Origin: DATKMK01 sp035541895
Lineage (GTDB): Bacteria; Desulfobacterota; Binatia; HRBIN30; JACQVA1
Direction: 5' to 3'
DNA: 39,454 nucleotides
NCBI GenBank assembly: GCA_035541895.1
Contig: DATKMK010000023.1
Coordinates: 1-39,454 of the forward strand
The translations under genes and the position numbers were made by a program. Positions 27,816 to 36,606 of the stretch are shown piece by piece; within the stretch, counting starts at the first letter, position 1; each line of letters opens with the position of its first letter. The notes beneath the pieces were generated by a model. The model worked only from the letters and a program-made list of their open reading frames with translations, made no database searches and was not told the origin of the DNA.

Positions 27816-29581
27816 CACAGCCGGATCACATCACGCCCCCGCGTCGTTCACCCGCATCGGTCTGGTGGCTGCTTGCGGGCGCGCTCGCGCTGCGCGTGGT
27901 GGTCATACCGGCCCCGGGATGGGAACTCGACGTGACGCGCTTCGGGTGGTGGATGCGAGCCGCGGTGGAGCACGGGGTCGCGCAGGTGTCCGAGGTGACG
28001 TGGTGCAACTATCCGCCGGGCTACCTCTATCTTCTCAAGGCGGTCGGCCTGTTGTGGATGTGGATCACTCGCGGGCCGATCCCACCGGATGGGAGTCTTG
28101 CGCTGCGAGCGTTGGTGAAGCTGATTCCGATCGTCTCGGATTTGGCCGGGGCGTGGTTCCTCTATCGACTGGCTGCACGCACGGTGAGGCCGACGCGTGC
28201 GTTGATGGTGCTCGGCGCATACGCATACAATCCGGCGCTGTGGTTCAACAGCGCGGTGTGGGGGCAAGCGGATTCGTTGGTAGCGGTCATGCTGTTGGCG
28301 TCGGTCTGGGCGCTGTCGTCTCAGCTATTTGCGCTCGCGTTCGCCGTGGCGGCCGCGACGATCTTGGTCAAGCTACAAGCGGTTGTCGTCGTCCCGATCC
28401 TCGTGCTGGCTGCGTACCGCACCGGCGGCCTCAGGGGGTTGTTTGCCGCGGCACGTGGGGCGGTGATCGCGGTGCTGATTCTCGTGCTGCCGTTTGTGCT
28501 CGGCGCCCGCATGAACTCGTTGATCGACATGATCTTCAACGCCACCGGATGGTACCCGTACGTCTCGATGAACGCGCACAATGTCTGGTGGTTGGTCGCC
28601 GGCATGCGATCCCCGGGAATTTCGGACGCGATGCGCGTCGGGAATGCGTTACTCACATATCACACGCTCGGCACGGCGATGCTGGCGATCGCGACGCTGC
28701 TCATCGGGTGGCGACTGTGGGGCGAGTTGGCCCAACCGACCTCGCAGTCGATGCGGCAGGTCTGCGAGACGATCGGTCTGCAACTGATGGCCTTCTACTT
28801 GTTACCGACCCAGATGCACGAGCGCTACATCGTGCCGGCGTTGATCTTCGCGGCGGTCGCGTGCGTGTGGACGCCGCGGTTCTGGTGGGTCTACGGAGTC
28901 ATCTCGGCGGCAACGTTTGTCTCGCTCGCGACAACCTTGAATGTCGGCTATCCGCTCGCCGAGCGATATCCACGAGTTCTCGGGCGGGTCATTGGACTGC
29001 TGCCGGCGAGCCGCGGCGAGACTTACGCGGTGAGCGTTCTCTTGATCGCTGCGTTTGTCGCGTGGTTCCTTCATACGCCCGATCGAGGCTTCCGCGGGCG
29101 CGCCGCGCTTGTGGCGGGGCTTTGCGCTCTCGTGCTGTATGGGGTGGCGCACATCCCGCTTCACGCGGTCGCCTCGATCGCCGACTGGGAACCGGTCCAA
29201 CAGTCTCAGGAATGGGGCACGTTGCAACACAACCGCAGCGTCGATCGCCAGCGTCTGTCCGTGTCGGGGTTCGTGTTTCGGCGTGGGATCGGGACGCATG
29301 CGACGTCGCACCTGACCTATCATTTGCGGCGTGCGTTTCGGAGGTTCGACACGCTGTTCGGGATTGATGACGAAGCCAATCGCGGTCAGCGAGTTCGCTT
29401 CCGTGTTTTGGTCGATGAACGGGTGAGCTTCGATAGCGGCCCAATTGCCGGCCTTAGCGCTCCTCGGCATCTGCGGATACCGGTCGACGGAGCGGAATTT
29501 CTGACGTTGGAAGTGCTTGATGGCGGTGACGGAATCAATTCCGATCACGCCGATTGGTTGGAGCCGGTGTTGTCGCGCTGA
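27812..29581 (+). CDS. GT-C-like membrane protein with C-terminal NPCBM-like domain
   Basis: A 589-residue protein. The GTG start shares GTGA with the preceding stop. The N-terminal ~440 residues have about ten to twelve membrane segments. Motifs include GWELDVTRFGWWMRA and CNYPPGYLYLLKA in the first outer loop, WGQADSLVA and NAHNVWWLVAG, as in mannosyl/glucosyltransferases of the GT87/PIG-M-like group. The last ~130 residues (SVSGFVFRRGIGTHA, FDTLFGIDDE, LEVLDGGDGINSDHADW) match the NPCBM/NEW2 carbohydrate-binding pattern. It would glycosylate a periplasmic or surface acceptor; the fibre protein upstream is a possible but untested target. Confidence 0.8.
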   Translation: MTQPDHITPPRRSPASVWWLLAGALALRVVVIPAPGWELDVTRFGWWMRAAVEHGVAQVSEVTWCNYPPGYLYLLKAVGLLWMWITRGPIPPDGSLALRALVKLIPIVSDLAGAWFLYRLAARTVRPTRALMVLGAYAYNPALWFNSAVWGQADSLVAVMLLASVWALSSQLFALAFAVAAATILVKLQAVVVVPILVLAAYRTGGLRGLFAAARGAVIAVLILVLPFVLGARMNSLIDMIFNATGWYPYVSMNAHNVWWLVAGMRSPGISDAMRVGNALLTYHTLGTAMLAIATLLIGWRLWGELAQPTSQSMRQVCETIGLQLMAFYLLPTQMHERYIVPALIFAAVACVWTPRFWWVYGVISAATFVSLATTLNVGYPLAERYPRVLGRVIGLLPASRGETYAVSVLLIAAFVAWFLHTPDRGFRGRAALVAGLCALVLYGVAHIPLHAVASIADWEPVQQSQEWGTLQHNRSVDRQRLSVSGFVFRRGIGTHATSHLTYHLRRAFRRFDTLFGIDDEANRGQRVRFRVLVDERVSFDSGPIAGLSAPRHLRIPVDGAEFLTLEVLDGGDGINSDHADWLEPVLSR

Positions 29582-29603
29582 CCAGACGGCAGTGCGTCGC
29601 GAG

Positions 29604-29867
29604 TCAATCGGTGAAGAGTGAGAAGAACCAGAGCGCCCAGCCGGCCGCACCCAGAAGCATGAGCCGCCCGACCATTGCCCGGTCGCCTTGAAGTCGCTGG
29701 ACAGCTGTTTTGCTCAAGCGGGGTACGGAGTCAACCGGCGAGACATCAACTACCCGCCAGTGTTCGCTGCCGAGGCTACGCAGCCGCTGCTCCAACGAAT
29801 CCCGTACCGAGCGAACATCGGTACCCTTCAGATCGCGCACCCGAACCGTCGCCCGAAAACTCCGCAT
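29604..29867 (-). CDS. Small membrane protein of unknown function
   Basis: An 87-residue protein, not recognised. GGGAGG lies about 8 bases upstream of its ATG, which supports it. The first ~60 residues are a soluble alpha/beta-like segment (FRATVRVRDL, VRDSLEQRLRSLG) and the C-terminus is a single hydrophobic helix (GRLMLLGAAGWALWFFSLF). It is convergent with the membrane protein at 27812-29581. Confidence 0.6.
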   Translation of the reverse strand: MRSFRATVRVRDLKGTDVRSVRDSLEQRLRSLGSEHWRVVDVSPVDSVPRLSKTAVQRLQGDRAMVGRLMLLGAAGWALWFFSLFTD

Positions 29868-29930
29868 CGCTCGCGCCTCCCTCGCTCACGACCATATCCT
29901 TGCGCGCATTCCCCAAAACTGCTGACGCAG

Positions 29931-29970
29931 CCTATACAATATTTGTCCGTAGATTCCTATATGTCATCCA
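29931..29970. promoter_or_regulatory. AT-rich promoter-like island
   Basis: A 40-base AT-rich stretch (CCTATACAATATTTG and ATTCCTATATG) stands out in GC-rich surroundings, between two minus-strand genes. It is suitably placed to hold the promoter of the 87-residue membrane protein. No single -35/-10 pair with ideal spacing could be fixed. Confidence 0.3.
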
Positions 29971-30015
29971 CCATGCGCTCGCGGCCAGATGCGCCCGTCC
30001 GTCCAGCCCTCACGC

Positions 30016-30228
30016 TCACGCTTGTCCCTCCGGGCTCAGGTTCAGGTTCACCAACGCAAAGAACAATTCGTCGAGCGAGTGATAGCGGAACGTGTCACGC
30101 TCGTTCGGATTGAGGTCAGCCGGGTCGACGCTCCATCCAGATGACTCGTCGCCGTACACCGGAAACACTTCAAGTCCGACCTTCAACAGTTGTGCGTTCA
30201 CCGAACCGTGGAGATAGGTGTATCTCAC
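30016..30228 (-). CDS. Hypothetical small protein
   Basis: A 70-residue protein of unknown function. The GTG at 30228 is chosen because AAAGGAG lies six bases upstream; a longer frame from 30336 lacks such a site. The sequence (RYTYLHGSVNAQ, GLEVFPVYGDESSGW, DTFRYHSLDELFFALVNLNL) is acidic and soluble, without membrane segments or known motifs. It lies about 190 bases downstream of the sigma factor gene on the same strand. Confidence 0.55.
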   Translation of the reverse strand: MRYTYLHGSVNAQLLKVGLEVFPVYGDESSGWSVDPADLNPNERDTFRYHSLDELFFALVNLNLSPEGQA

Positions 30229-30421
30229 GGCTAGCTCCTTTGCCTCGCGCACGCAGTGTTCCACTCCCGACAGTTTGCGGCAGCAGAATGCATGCCACCG
30301 CGGCCCCCTTTTGAGTCGAGAGTGCGGTGACGTCAACCCTTGGGTTGAGTGTTAAGAAACTAGCCGCATGAGCGAAAAGTGCTCGCACCGTCGCCACGGG
30401 TCGTGACGGGTGGCTGCATGC

Positions 30422-31585
30422 TTAGTGGAGCATCTCGCTCAGCCCCTCGCGCTCGCAGATCACTCGCATGTGTTGAAGCGCGCGGGCCTCGAGTTGCCGG
30501 ATGCGCTCGCGACTGACACCGAATCGGACACCAATCTCGTCGAGAGTCTCGTCACGATCCCCGTTCATCCCAAACCGCAGCCGCAGGATGGTGGCTTCCC
30601 GTTCCGGCAGTTCGGCTAAGGCAGTCGTGAGGAGGTGAGCCAGTTGCCGATCGCCGGCTTGATGCTCGGGCTCACAACGCGCGGGGGCCGGCAGTGCACT
30701 TTCAAGCGTTCGCTCATCGTCGGCACCGAGCGGGGTGGCGAGGGAGACACACTGTATCCCTTGGGTGATAGCGGCGAGCTGGGCCGGGCTGACGCTTTCT
30801 TCGATGCTCGACGGCTCGCGAGAATCGTCGTCGGGATCGATTTGAGCGCGCCCGATCTTGCGGCGCAACTGGTTCCAATGCACGGGAGTGCGGATGGTCG
30901 CCCCCTGACAGTCGGCGGCGCGCGCAATCTGCTGCCAGATCCACCAGACTGCATAGGTGCTGAACCGGATGTTGCGGCTGGGTTCGAACTTCTCGACCGC
31001 GCGGACCAACCCGAGCGTTCCTTCCTGGATCAGGTCGAGCAACGTGAGCGTCGGGTGGCGATAGCGCCGGGCAATCATAGCGACCAGCCGAATATTGGCG
31101 GTGATCATTTCATCACGCGCGGCACGGTAATCTGTCAGAGCCCGATCCAATCGCTCGCTGAACCGCCGCATGCGTTGCCGCGTATCCCGCGAGGGGGCGC
31201 GCTTCGCCTGCACGCGAGCCTCTTGCAGCACCATCAGCGCTTCACGTTCACGGAAGTCTTCATCCGGATGGACGAGGCTTCGCCCGACAGCACTCAGCGC
31301 AGCTCGCACGAGCCGCCGTTGTCCCTGGAGCAGACGCACCACGACGCGCCGTCGGGTTGCGATTTCGTTGGCCAGCCTGATTTCCTCATCGCGATCGAGT
31401 CGGCCGGTGGCAGCCAAATCCGAGAAGAACGCCGCATCAACGTCCGCGTAGTCGCCGCGCTCAGCCGATTCGGAGTCTTCGGTCGCATCCACCGCGGGCA
31501 GATCTGCCCCCCGCGACTCGGCGAAGTCGTCGTCAAACTGCTCGGTTGGTCCAAGCGATTCTGTGGTCATCACATCGGTCAACAT
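30422..31585 (-). CDS. RNA polymerase sigma factor, sigma-70 family (RpoD/RpoS type)
   Basis: A 387-residue group 1/2 sigma factor. Region 1.2 (DAAFFSDLAATGRLDRDEE), region 2 (NIRLVAMIARRYRHP, LLDLIQEGTLGLVRAVEKF, FSTYAVWWIWQQIARA), region 3 and region 4 (LPEREATILRLRFGM; helix-turn-helix FGVSRERIRQLEARALQHMR) are all recognisable. About 75 residues between regions 1.2 and 2.1 act as a short non-conserved insert. It is too short for a typical primary sigma and lacks region 1.1, so an alternative, RpoS-like role in stress or stationary phase is likely. ATGs at 31585 and 31570 are both possible. Confidence 0.88.
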   Translation of the reverse strand: MLTDVMTTESLGPTEQFDDDFAESRGADLPAVDATEDSESAERGDYADVDAAFFSDLAATGRLDRDEEIRLANEIATRRRVVVRLLQGQRRLVRAALSAVGRSLVHPDEDFREREALMVLQEARVQAKRAPSRDTRQRMRRFSERLDRALTDYRAARDEMITANIRLVAMIARRYRHPTLTLLDLIQEGTLGLVRAVEKFEPSRNIRFSTYAVWWIWQQIARAADCQGATIRTPVHWNQLRRKIGRAQIDPDDDSREPSSIEESVSPAQLAAITQGIQCVSLATPLGADDERTLESALPAPARCEPEHQAGDRQLAHLLTTALAELPEREATILRLRFGMNGDRDETLDEIGVRFGVSRERIRQLEARALQHMRVICEREGLSEMLH

Positions 31586-31688
31586 ATCGACAAATTGGAC
31601 GTGTTGAGGCAGGCTCTATTCATACGGGTGGTGGCGATGACCGCCAGGCATATTTCGCCAGTCATTCTTTCTGTGCTGGGCATCGGGG

Positions 31689-32684
31689 ATGCGGCTTTCC
31701 AGTGGAAAACTGCCTGTTGCGCTGCTTCAACGATTGATCCGGTACACCGGTAGCCCCGATCCAGCGGTCATGATCGGACCGCGATTTGGTGAGGACGCTG
31801 CGGTGATCGATCTCGGTGATCGTTACCTCATCCTCAAGAGCGATCCGGTGACCTTCACGGCTCAGGAACTCGGTTGGTACGCGGTGCATGTCAATGCGAA
31901 CGACATCGCGGTCATGGGGGCGCGACCGCGGTGGTTTCAAACCACCCTGATTGCCCCGCCCGGGACCGATGATGGAACCGTGCGACGCATTCTACGCGAC
32001 GTCCACATCGCCGCGAAAGGTCTGGGCATCGCTATCACCGGGGGCCACACCGAGATCTCGCCGGCGGTGCGCCAGCCGATCATAGCGGGTGACATGCAGG
32101 GAACGGTGGCCCACGATCGCCTGATCACCTCGGGTGGCGCACGACCCGGGGACGTCATCCTCCTCACCAAGTGGGCGGCGATCGAAGGCACGTCGATCTT
32201 GGCGCGCGAGTTCCCCGCGGTGGCGCGCCGACTTCTCGGCGAGCGAGGTCAGCGCCGGGCCGCACGGTTTCACCACCGGCCTGGAATCTCAGTTGTGCCG
32301 GAAGCGCTGCTGGCGGCCCGCCTGGGCGCCACCGCGTTGCACGATCCGACCGAAGGCGGCGTTGCGGCGGCGGTGTACGAACTCGCCGTCGCCTCGAGCT
32401 GCCGCATCGAACTCGATCTCGAACAAATTCCCGTGCATCCGATAACCACGAGATTGTGTGCGCACTTTCGGATTTCGCCGCTTGGGCTGATTGCCTCGGG
32501 GAGCCTATTGGCGGCCGTACCGCCGCAGCGTCTCAGGCGGCTGATGGCGCGCCTGGCACGGATGCAGATCGCGGCGACTCCGATCGGCGCGGTGCAAGCG
32601 GGACACGGGGTGCGCGCGCGTCGGGCAGGCAAGCGCGTCCCGTTCGAGTGGTCGGAACGCGATGCGCTGACGCAGGTACTCTAG
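31689..32684 (+). CDS. AIR synthase-related protein (HypE/PurM fold)
   Basis: A 331-residue ATP-binding protein of the PurM/HypE/SelD superfamily. Motifs: GEDAAVIDLGDRYLILKSDPVTF, AVHVNANDIAVMGARPRWF (the family's metal/ATP-binding ND), ITGGHTEISPAV and, later, ALHDPTEGGVAAAVYELA and IASGSLLAAV. These are arranged as in HypE, the hydrogenase maturation factor. The HypE C-terminal cysteine tail is absent and no hyp genes are nearby, so it is probably one of the stand-alone 'AIR synthase family' proteins of unknown substrate. Confidence 0.82.
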   Translation: MRLSSGKLPVALLQRLIRYTGSPDPAVMIGPRFGEDAAVIDLGDRYLILKSDPVTFTAQELGWYAVHVNANDIAVMGARPRWFQTTLIAPPGTDDGTVRRILRDVHIAAKGLGIAITGGHTEISPAVRQPIIAGDMQGTVAHDRLITSGGARPGDVILLTKWAAIEGTSILAREFPAVARRLLGERGQRRAARFHHRPGISVVPEALLAARLGATALHDPTEGGVAAAVYELAVASSCRIELDLEQIPVHPITTRLCAHFRISPLGLIASGSLLAAVPPQRLRRLMARLARMQIAATPIGAVQAGHGVRARRAGKRVPFEWSERDALTQVL

Positions 32685-32698
32685 CGCAGGGCGATCGG

Positions 32699-33397
32699 TC
32701 ACAGCGCGATCACCCAGACGCGCGCGGATTCCCAGATCCGTGACCGAATCTCCGGCCACGCCTCCCACCGCGCGTCACCGAGAAGGGACCGAAGGCGCTC
32801 GGTTGCATAGTAGATCAGCAAACCGCAGTCATAGCGCCACCCGCGCGAGACATCGCCGCCGGTGGCGGTGTACATGGCGACGCGATAGACCCCACGAGCA
32901 AGTTCGTCGGCCGCGTTGGTGTAAACCACCTCACCCACCGCCCCGAAGGGCAGGGGGAGCTGCAAGCGGAAGTCCGGCGCCGGGGCCTTGGTGGGCGTGC
33001 GGAACACTGACGACTGATCGGTCAACTCGGGTACCGATTCGCGCAGCCGCTCGAAGGTACGCCCGATCGCGGGCTTCGCCAATCCCAGTGCGGTCTCGTG
33101 CTGAGTCGGCCCGCGCTCCTCACCGCCGTAGCGGAAGCACATGAACGGATCGGCCCGCAGCTCGCGCTTGGCGCACCACGCGACGAGTGCATCGTCAATC
33201 TTGCCGTAGAGCAGCTTGCGAAACGCCGCGTCGTGATTGAAGCGTTGGCGTTGAGTGCGCGCATCGACCGCTCTCTTCTCGATGATCAACTGCACGCAGT
33301 GCTTGTCGGTCATCACCTCGTCGGCCGCCAGCGCGCGTTCCAAAAACGCGAAGAACGCTCGCGCCGCATCGCGGCGCGTATCGAGATGAGTGGGCAT
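32699..33397 (-). CDS. Hypothetical protein
   Basis: A 232-residue soluble protein, not recognised. It has acidic and aromatic stretches (DAARAFFAFLERALA, DPFMCFRYGGEERG, WRYDCGLLIYYATERL, WEAWPEIRSRIWESARVW). No signal peptide, membrane helix or known motif is evident. It is convergent with the AIR synthase-related gene, only 14 bases apart. No strong ribosome site precedes the ATG, so the start is uncertain. Confidence 0.6.
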   Translation of the reverse strand: MPTHLDTRRDAARAFFAFLERALAADEVMTDKHCVQLIIEKRAVDARTQRQRFNHDAAFRKLLYGKIDDALVAWCAKRELRADPFMCFRYGGEERGPTQHETALGLAKPAIGRTFERLRESVPELTDQSSVFRTPTKAPAPDFRLQLPLPFGAVGEVVYTNAADELARGVYRVAMYTATGGDVSRGWRYDCGLLIYYATERLRSLLGDARWEAWPEIRSRIWESARVWVIAL

Positions 33398-33575
33398 CGG
33401 AGAGCCGCATAGGGGGGGCTCGGTGCTTTGTCAACGGTCGGCTCTAGAACGGCGGCACCTGTCGGCATCGCCGCTGGCAGTCTTGCAAGCTGAGTGCTAG
33501 TAAGGCCGCCTTTGCGATGTCCCGCGGCGCACACGGGCGGCGGGCGTCAGGCTGAACCAGGAGCAAAACAACCCA

Positions 33576-34568
33576 ATGGCCGCAAAGACTTCGGCACGCG
33601 CGCGCACGCAACAACAGCGGCGCTCCACCACGTCGCTTACGCAATTGACGATTTTGGATGCCTTGCGCACCTGGGTGGTGCCCGCCGTCACCTTGCCGGG
33701 CGCGTTGATCATCTACGTCCTCTACAATGTCGAAATGGTCGAACGGGAACTCTCGGTGACCATCCTCGGCGTGCTGACCCTGATCACACTGGTTTGGCTG
33801 GGCGTCCGCGGATTCATCCACGAGCGCACCAGCCAACGGACCGCAGTGATCGTGGGCGCCTACGCGCTGATGTGGATGGCAGCGACCACCGTCCCGTTTC
33901 TCGCCCTCGTCGATCCGGGCTCGCCGATCTTCAGCGCGCCGTTGCACGCCAACGATACGGTGACCTTACCGCTCGAGAATCGTCCGGGAGAGTATCGCCT
34001 GGTGGTCGAAGGCGCGTTCGCACCAACGTCGGGCCAGAGCACGCGCCTGGCGCACTACCGGCTGTCGTTGCGTGGCGGTGGCGGGGAGCAGAGCCTCGAG
34101 GGGCGCTTCAGCGAGCGGTTCCTCCAGCAGCGACTCGGCCGGCGCGGAAGCGCGACCGTGCGTGATCTCCACACCGCGACGCAGCACGATGTGGTCTCCG
34201 ATGGGACGCCGCTGACACTGGCGCTCAGCGAGTTGGCCCCGATCGATACCATCAACAGCGTCACTGTTCACCTCTATCCGGAACGCTTTCCGAAAGTCGT
34301 CTTTGTGGGCGTCGCCATCCTGCTCGCGGCCGGCGCGGTTGTGGTCGACGCGTGGCGGTCGCGCGAGCAAACCAGTGGGTTGCTCACGACCATAACCCTC
34401 GGCGCTGTGTTTGCGATTGCCGGCCTGCGATGGTGGGGTGGTCCGCATCCCGGCTTCGGCCAACTCGCGGTCGAAGGTCTAATTGGCGGCGTTGCTGGAA
34501 GCCTGACTGCGGTGGCGCTCGATCGTCTCGTGCGACCGCTTCTGCGCCGATTACCAGCCGCACCCTGA
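33576..34568 (+). CDS. Membrane protein of unknown function upstream of the HtrA protease
   Basis: A 330-residue protein with three N-terminal hydrophobic helices (LRTWVVPAVTLPGALIIYVL, LSVTILGVLTLITLVWLGV, AVIVGAYALMWMAATTVPFL), a ~160-residue exported domain of beta character (NDTVTLPLENRPGEYRLVVEG, VTVHLYPERFP), and three C-terminal helices. It was not recognised as any named family. AGGAG at 33559-33563 precedes the ATG by 12 bases. The following htrA gene starts seven bases after its stop, so the two are probably co-expressed. Confidence 0.7.
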   Translation: MAAKTSARARTQQQRRSTTSLTQLTILDALRTWVVPAVTLPGALIIYVLYNVEMVERELSVTILGVLTLITLVWLGVRGFIHERTSQRTAVIVGAYALMWMAATTVPFLALVDPGSPIFSAPLHANDTVTLPLENRPGEYRLVVEGAFAPTSGQSTRLAHYRLSLRGGGGEQSLEGRFSERFLQQRLGRRGSATVRDLHTATQHDVVSDGTPLTLALSELAPIDTINSVTVHLYPERFPKVVFVGVAILLAAGAVVVDAWRSREQTSGLLTTITLGAVFAIAGLRWWGGPHPGFGQLAVEGLIGGVAGSLTAVALDRLVRPLLRRLPAAP

Positions 34569-34575
34569 CCACCGG

Positions 34576-36033
34576 ATGGCGATGGGGAATCTCACTGCGC
34601 GAAGCCTCGCCCCGGCTCGAACGTTGCCGGGTGCGGGGGCTGCTCGATCTCTCGATGTTTTTCGGCTGCTCCTGCGCGCCCTGACACTGACGTTCATCGC
34701 CGTAACCCTGAGTCCGGTTGCGGCGAGTCAAAGCGCGGCAATCGAGAATGTCCCCGGCTCGTTCTCGGCGGTGGCGAAGGCGGCGCGGCCCGCCGTCTGT
34801 CACATCTTTGCGGCGCAGGCCGCAGGGGCCAGCGGGCAGGACGCGTTGGGGGAGTTTCAGCGCAGGTTCTTCGGACAAGCGCCGCCGCGCAGCGAACCGA
34901 AGCGGAGCCTGGGAAGCGGCTTCATCATCAGCCCCGATGGGTACATCGTCACAAACGACCATGTCGTGCGCGATGCAACGCGCATACGCGTGCGCTTGGC
35001 GGACAAGACGGAGTATGACGCGAAGCTGATCGGTAGCGATGCAAAAACCGACGTGGCGCTGATCAAGATCGAACCCAACGAGAAGCTGCCGGTCGTGCGC
35101 CTGGGCAGCTCCGCAGCGCTCGAAGTGGGCGACTGGGTGGTGGCGATCGGCAATCCCTTCGGGCTCGCTCAAACCGTGACCGCCGGCATCGTCAGCGCCA
35201 AGGGTCGGGTGATCGGGGCCGGGCCGTACGACGACTTCATTCAAACCGACGCCTCCATCAATCCGGGAAACTCCGGTGGGCCGCTGCTCAACTTGGATGG
35301 CGAAGTCATCGGCATCAATAGCGCGATCTTCAGTCGCAGCGGCGGCAGCGTCGGCATCGGTTTCGCCATCCCCATCGATCTCGCGCGGCGCATCGTGGAT
35401 CAGCTTCGCGAGCGCGGCAAAGTCGTGCGCGGGTGGCTCGGGGTTAGTGTCCAAGATGTAACCCCCGACCTCGCTAAGTCGTTCGGACTGGATCGGCCGC
35501 ACGGGGTGATCGTCGCCGACGTGACGCATGGCGGACCGGCGGAGCGCGCCGGTCTGCGTGTCGGCGATGTCATTGTCGAGTATCAGGGCCAGGCGTTGGC
35601 CGAGACGCATCACTTGCCCGCGCTGGTTGCCGACACGCCGGTCGGAAGTCGTGCAGAGTTGAAAATCGTCCGTGGGGGCAAAGAGGAAACCGTCGAGGTC
35701 ACCGTCGCCGAGTTGCCCGAGCCGACGCGCCGCGTTGCTGCGACGGGTCAGAACGATTGGGGCTTGGCGGTTGCCGATCTGACCCCGAACCTTGCACGGC
35801 AGCTCGGTTTGTCCGCGCAGGCACGGGGGGTGGTCATCACCGGTGTGGAACCTGGGAGTCCGGCCGGCGAAGCCGGCCTCGCGCCCGGCGAATTGATCCG
35901 CGAGGTGAATCGGCAACCGGTTCACACGGTTCGCGAATATCGGGCAGCGGTGGCTGCTGCGGGGGATCGGTTGCTGTTGTTGGTGCAGCACGGCGACCTT
36001 TCGTCATTCGTCGCTCTGCGTCGCGAGAATTGA
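34576..36033 (+). CDS. Periplasmic serine protease, HtrA/DegP family
   Basis: A 485-residue Do-like protease with an N-terminal signal or anchor (LLLRALTLTFIAVTLSPVAAS), a chymotrypsin-like domain and two PDZ domains. The triad is complete: H129 in TNDHVV, D159 in KTDVALI, S233 in PGNSGGP. PDZ1 begins at about RGWLGVSVQDV and PDZ2 at about DWGLAVADLTP. It degrades or refolds damaged periplasmic proteins. The start at 34576 gives a rather long N-region; a downstream start is possible. It is seven bases from the preceding membrane protein, likely an operon. DegP versus DegQ/DegS cannot be told. Confidence 0.95.
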   Translation: MAMGNLTARSLAPARTLPGAGAARSLDVFRLLLRALTLTFIAVTLSPVAASQSAAIENVPGSFSAVAKAARPAVCHIFAAQAAGASGQDALGEFQRRFFGQAPPRSEPKRSLGSGFIISPDGYIVTNDHVVRDATRIRVRLADKTEYDAKLIGSDAKTDVALIKIEPNEKLPVVRLGSSAALEVGDWVVAIGNPFGLAQTVTAGIVSAKGRVIGAGPYDDFIQTDASINPGNSGGPLLNLDGEVIGINSAIFSRSGGSVGIGFAIPIDLARRIVDQLRERGKVVRGWLGVSVQDVTPDLAKSFGLDRPHGVIVADVTHGGPAERAGLRVGDVIVEYQGQALAETHHLPALVADTPVGSRAELKIVRGGKEETVEVTVAELPEPTRRVAATGQNDWGLAVADLTPNLARQLGLSAQARGVVITGVEPGSPAGEAGLAPGELIREVNRQPVHTVREYRAAVAAAGDRLLLLVQHGDLSSFVALRREN

Positions 36034-36123
36034 AGCGCTGATTTCGATCAGTCGGCGGCGCGCGATCTTGATGCGCGCCAAAAAGTGCGTCACTCTGTGC
36101 CCGATGAGATAGGATCCAGCGCA

Positions 36124-36606
36124 ATGTATCTGATCGAAATTCTCCAACGTTGCGCCACTCTCGAAGGGCGTATCGCCTGCGTGTATCGCCGACTGGCCGA
36201 GCAGGCTCACGGAGACAGCGGGACGGCCCGACTCTGGCGCGAGCTGGCCCTCGAGCAGGAGACCCACGCCGACATCTTGCAGCGTGAGCTCCGCAGCTTC
36301 CAGGATGCCGATGACAGCGGCGCATTCCTCCCGGAGTACCAAGAGCGCATGGATCGACTCGACCGCTTGCTGTGCACGATCGAGTCTCGCGCGAACACGC
36401 TGCAGGGTCGCGACGATGCGTTCGCGACCGCGCTGGCGATCGAGCAGAGCGAGCTGGAAGACATCTACGACGACGTCGTGTTGCAGAGTCAGCCGGCGTT
36501 CAAGCTGATCAGCGAGCGGATCGAGGCGTCACTCAATGTGGAGGTAGTTCGCCCGCCCGCGGCACAGGCGCGCCGTCGATCCAAGTCGACGCGGAAGGTG
36601 CGCTAG
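36124..36606 (+). CDS. Ferritin-like (rubrerythrin-type) four-helix protein
   Basis: A 160-residue helical protein. The pattern CATLEGRIACVYRRLAEQAH, then LWRELALEQETHADILQREL, then ALAIEQSELEDIYDD provides spaced Glu and Glu-x-x-His pairs like the di-iron ligands of rubrerythrin/ferritin-like domains. The C-terminus is basic (RRRSKSTRKVR). The start at 36124 (MYLIEILQRC) is preferred; a GTG at 36085 would add 13 residues. No rubredoxin-type cysteine pair is present. Iron binding or peroxide defence is the likely role. Its last 74 bases overlap the convergent gene at 36533-37153. Confidence 0.75.
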   Translation: MYLIEILQRCATLEGRIACVYRRLAEQAHGDSGTARLWRELALEQETHADILQRELRSFQDADDSGAFLPEYQERMDRLDRLLCTIESRANTLQGRDDAFATALAIEQSELEDIYDDVVLQSQPAFKLISERIEASLNVEVVRPPAAQARRRSKSTRKVR

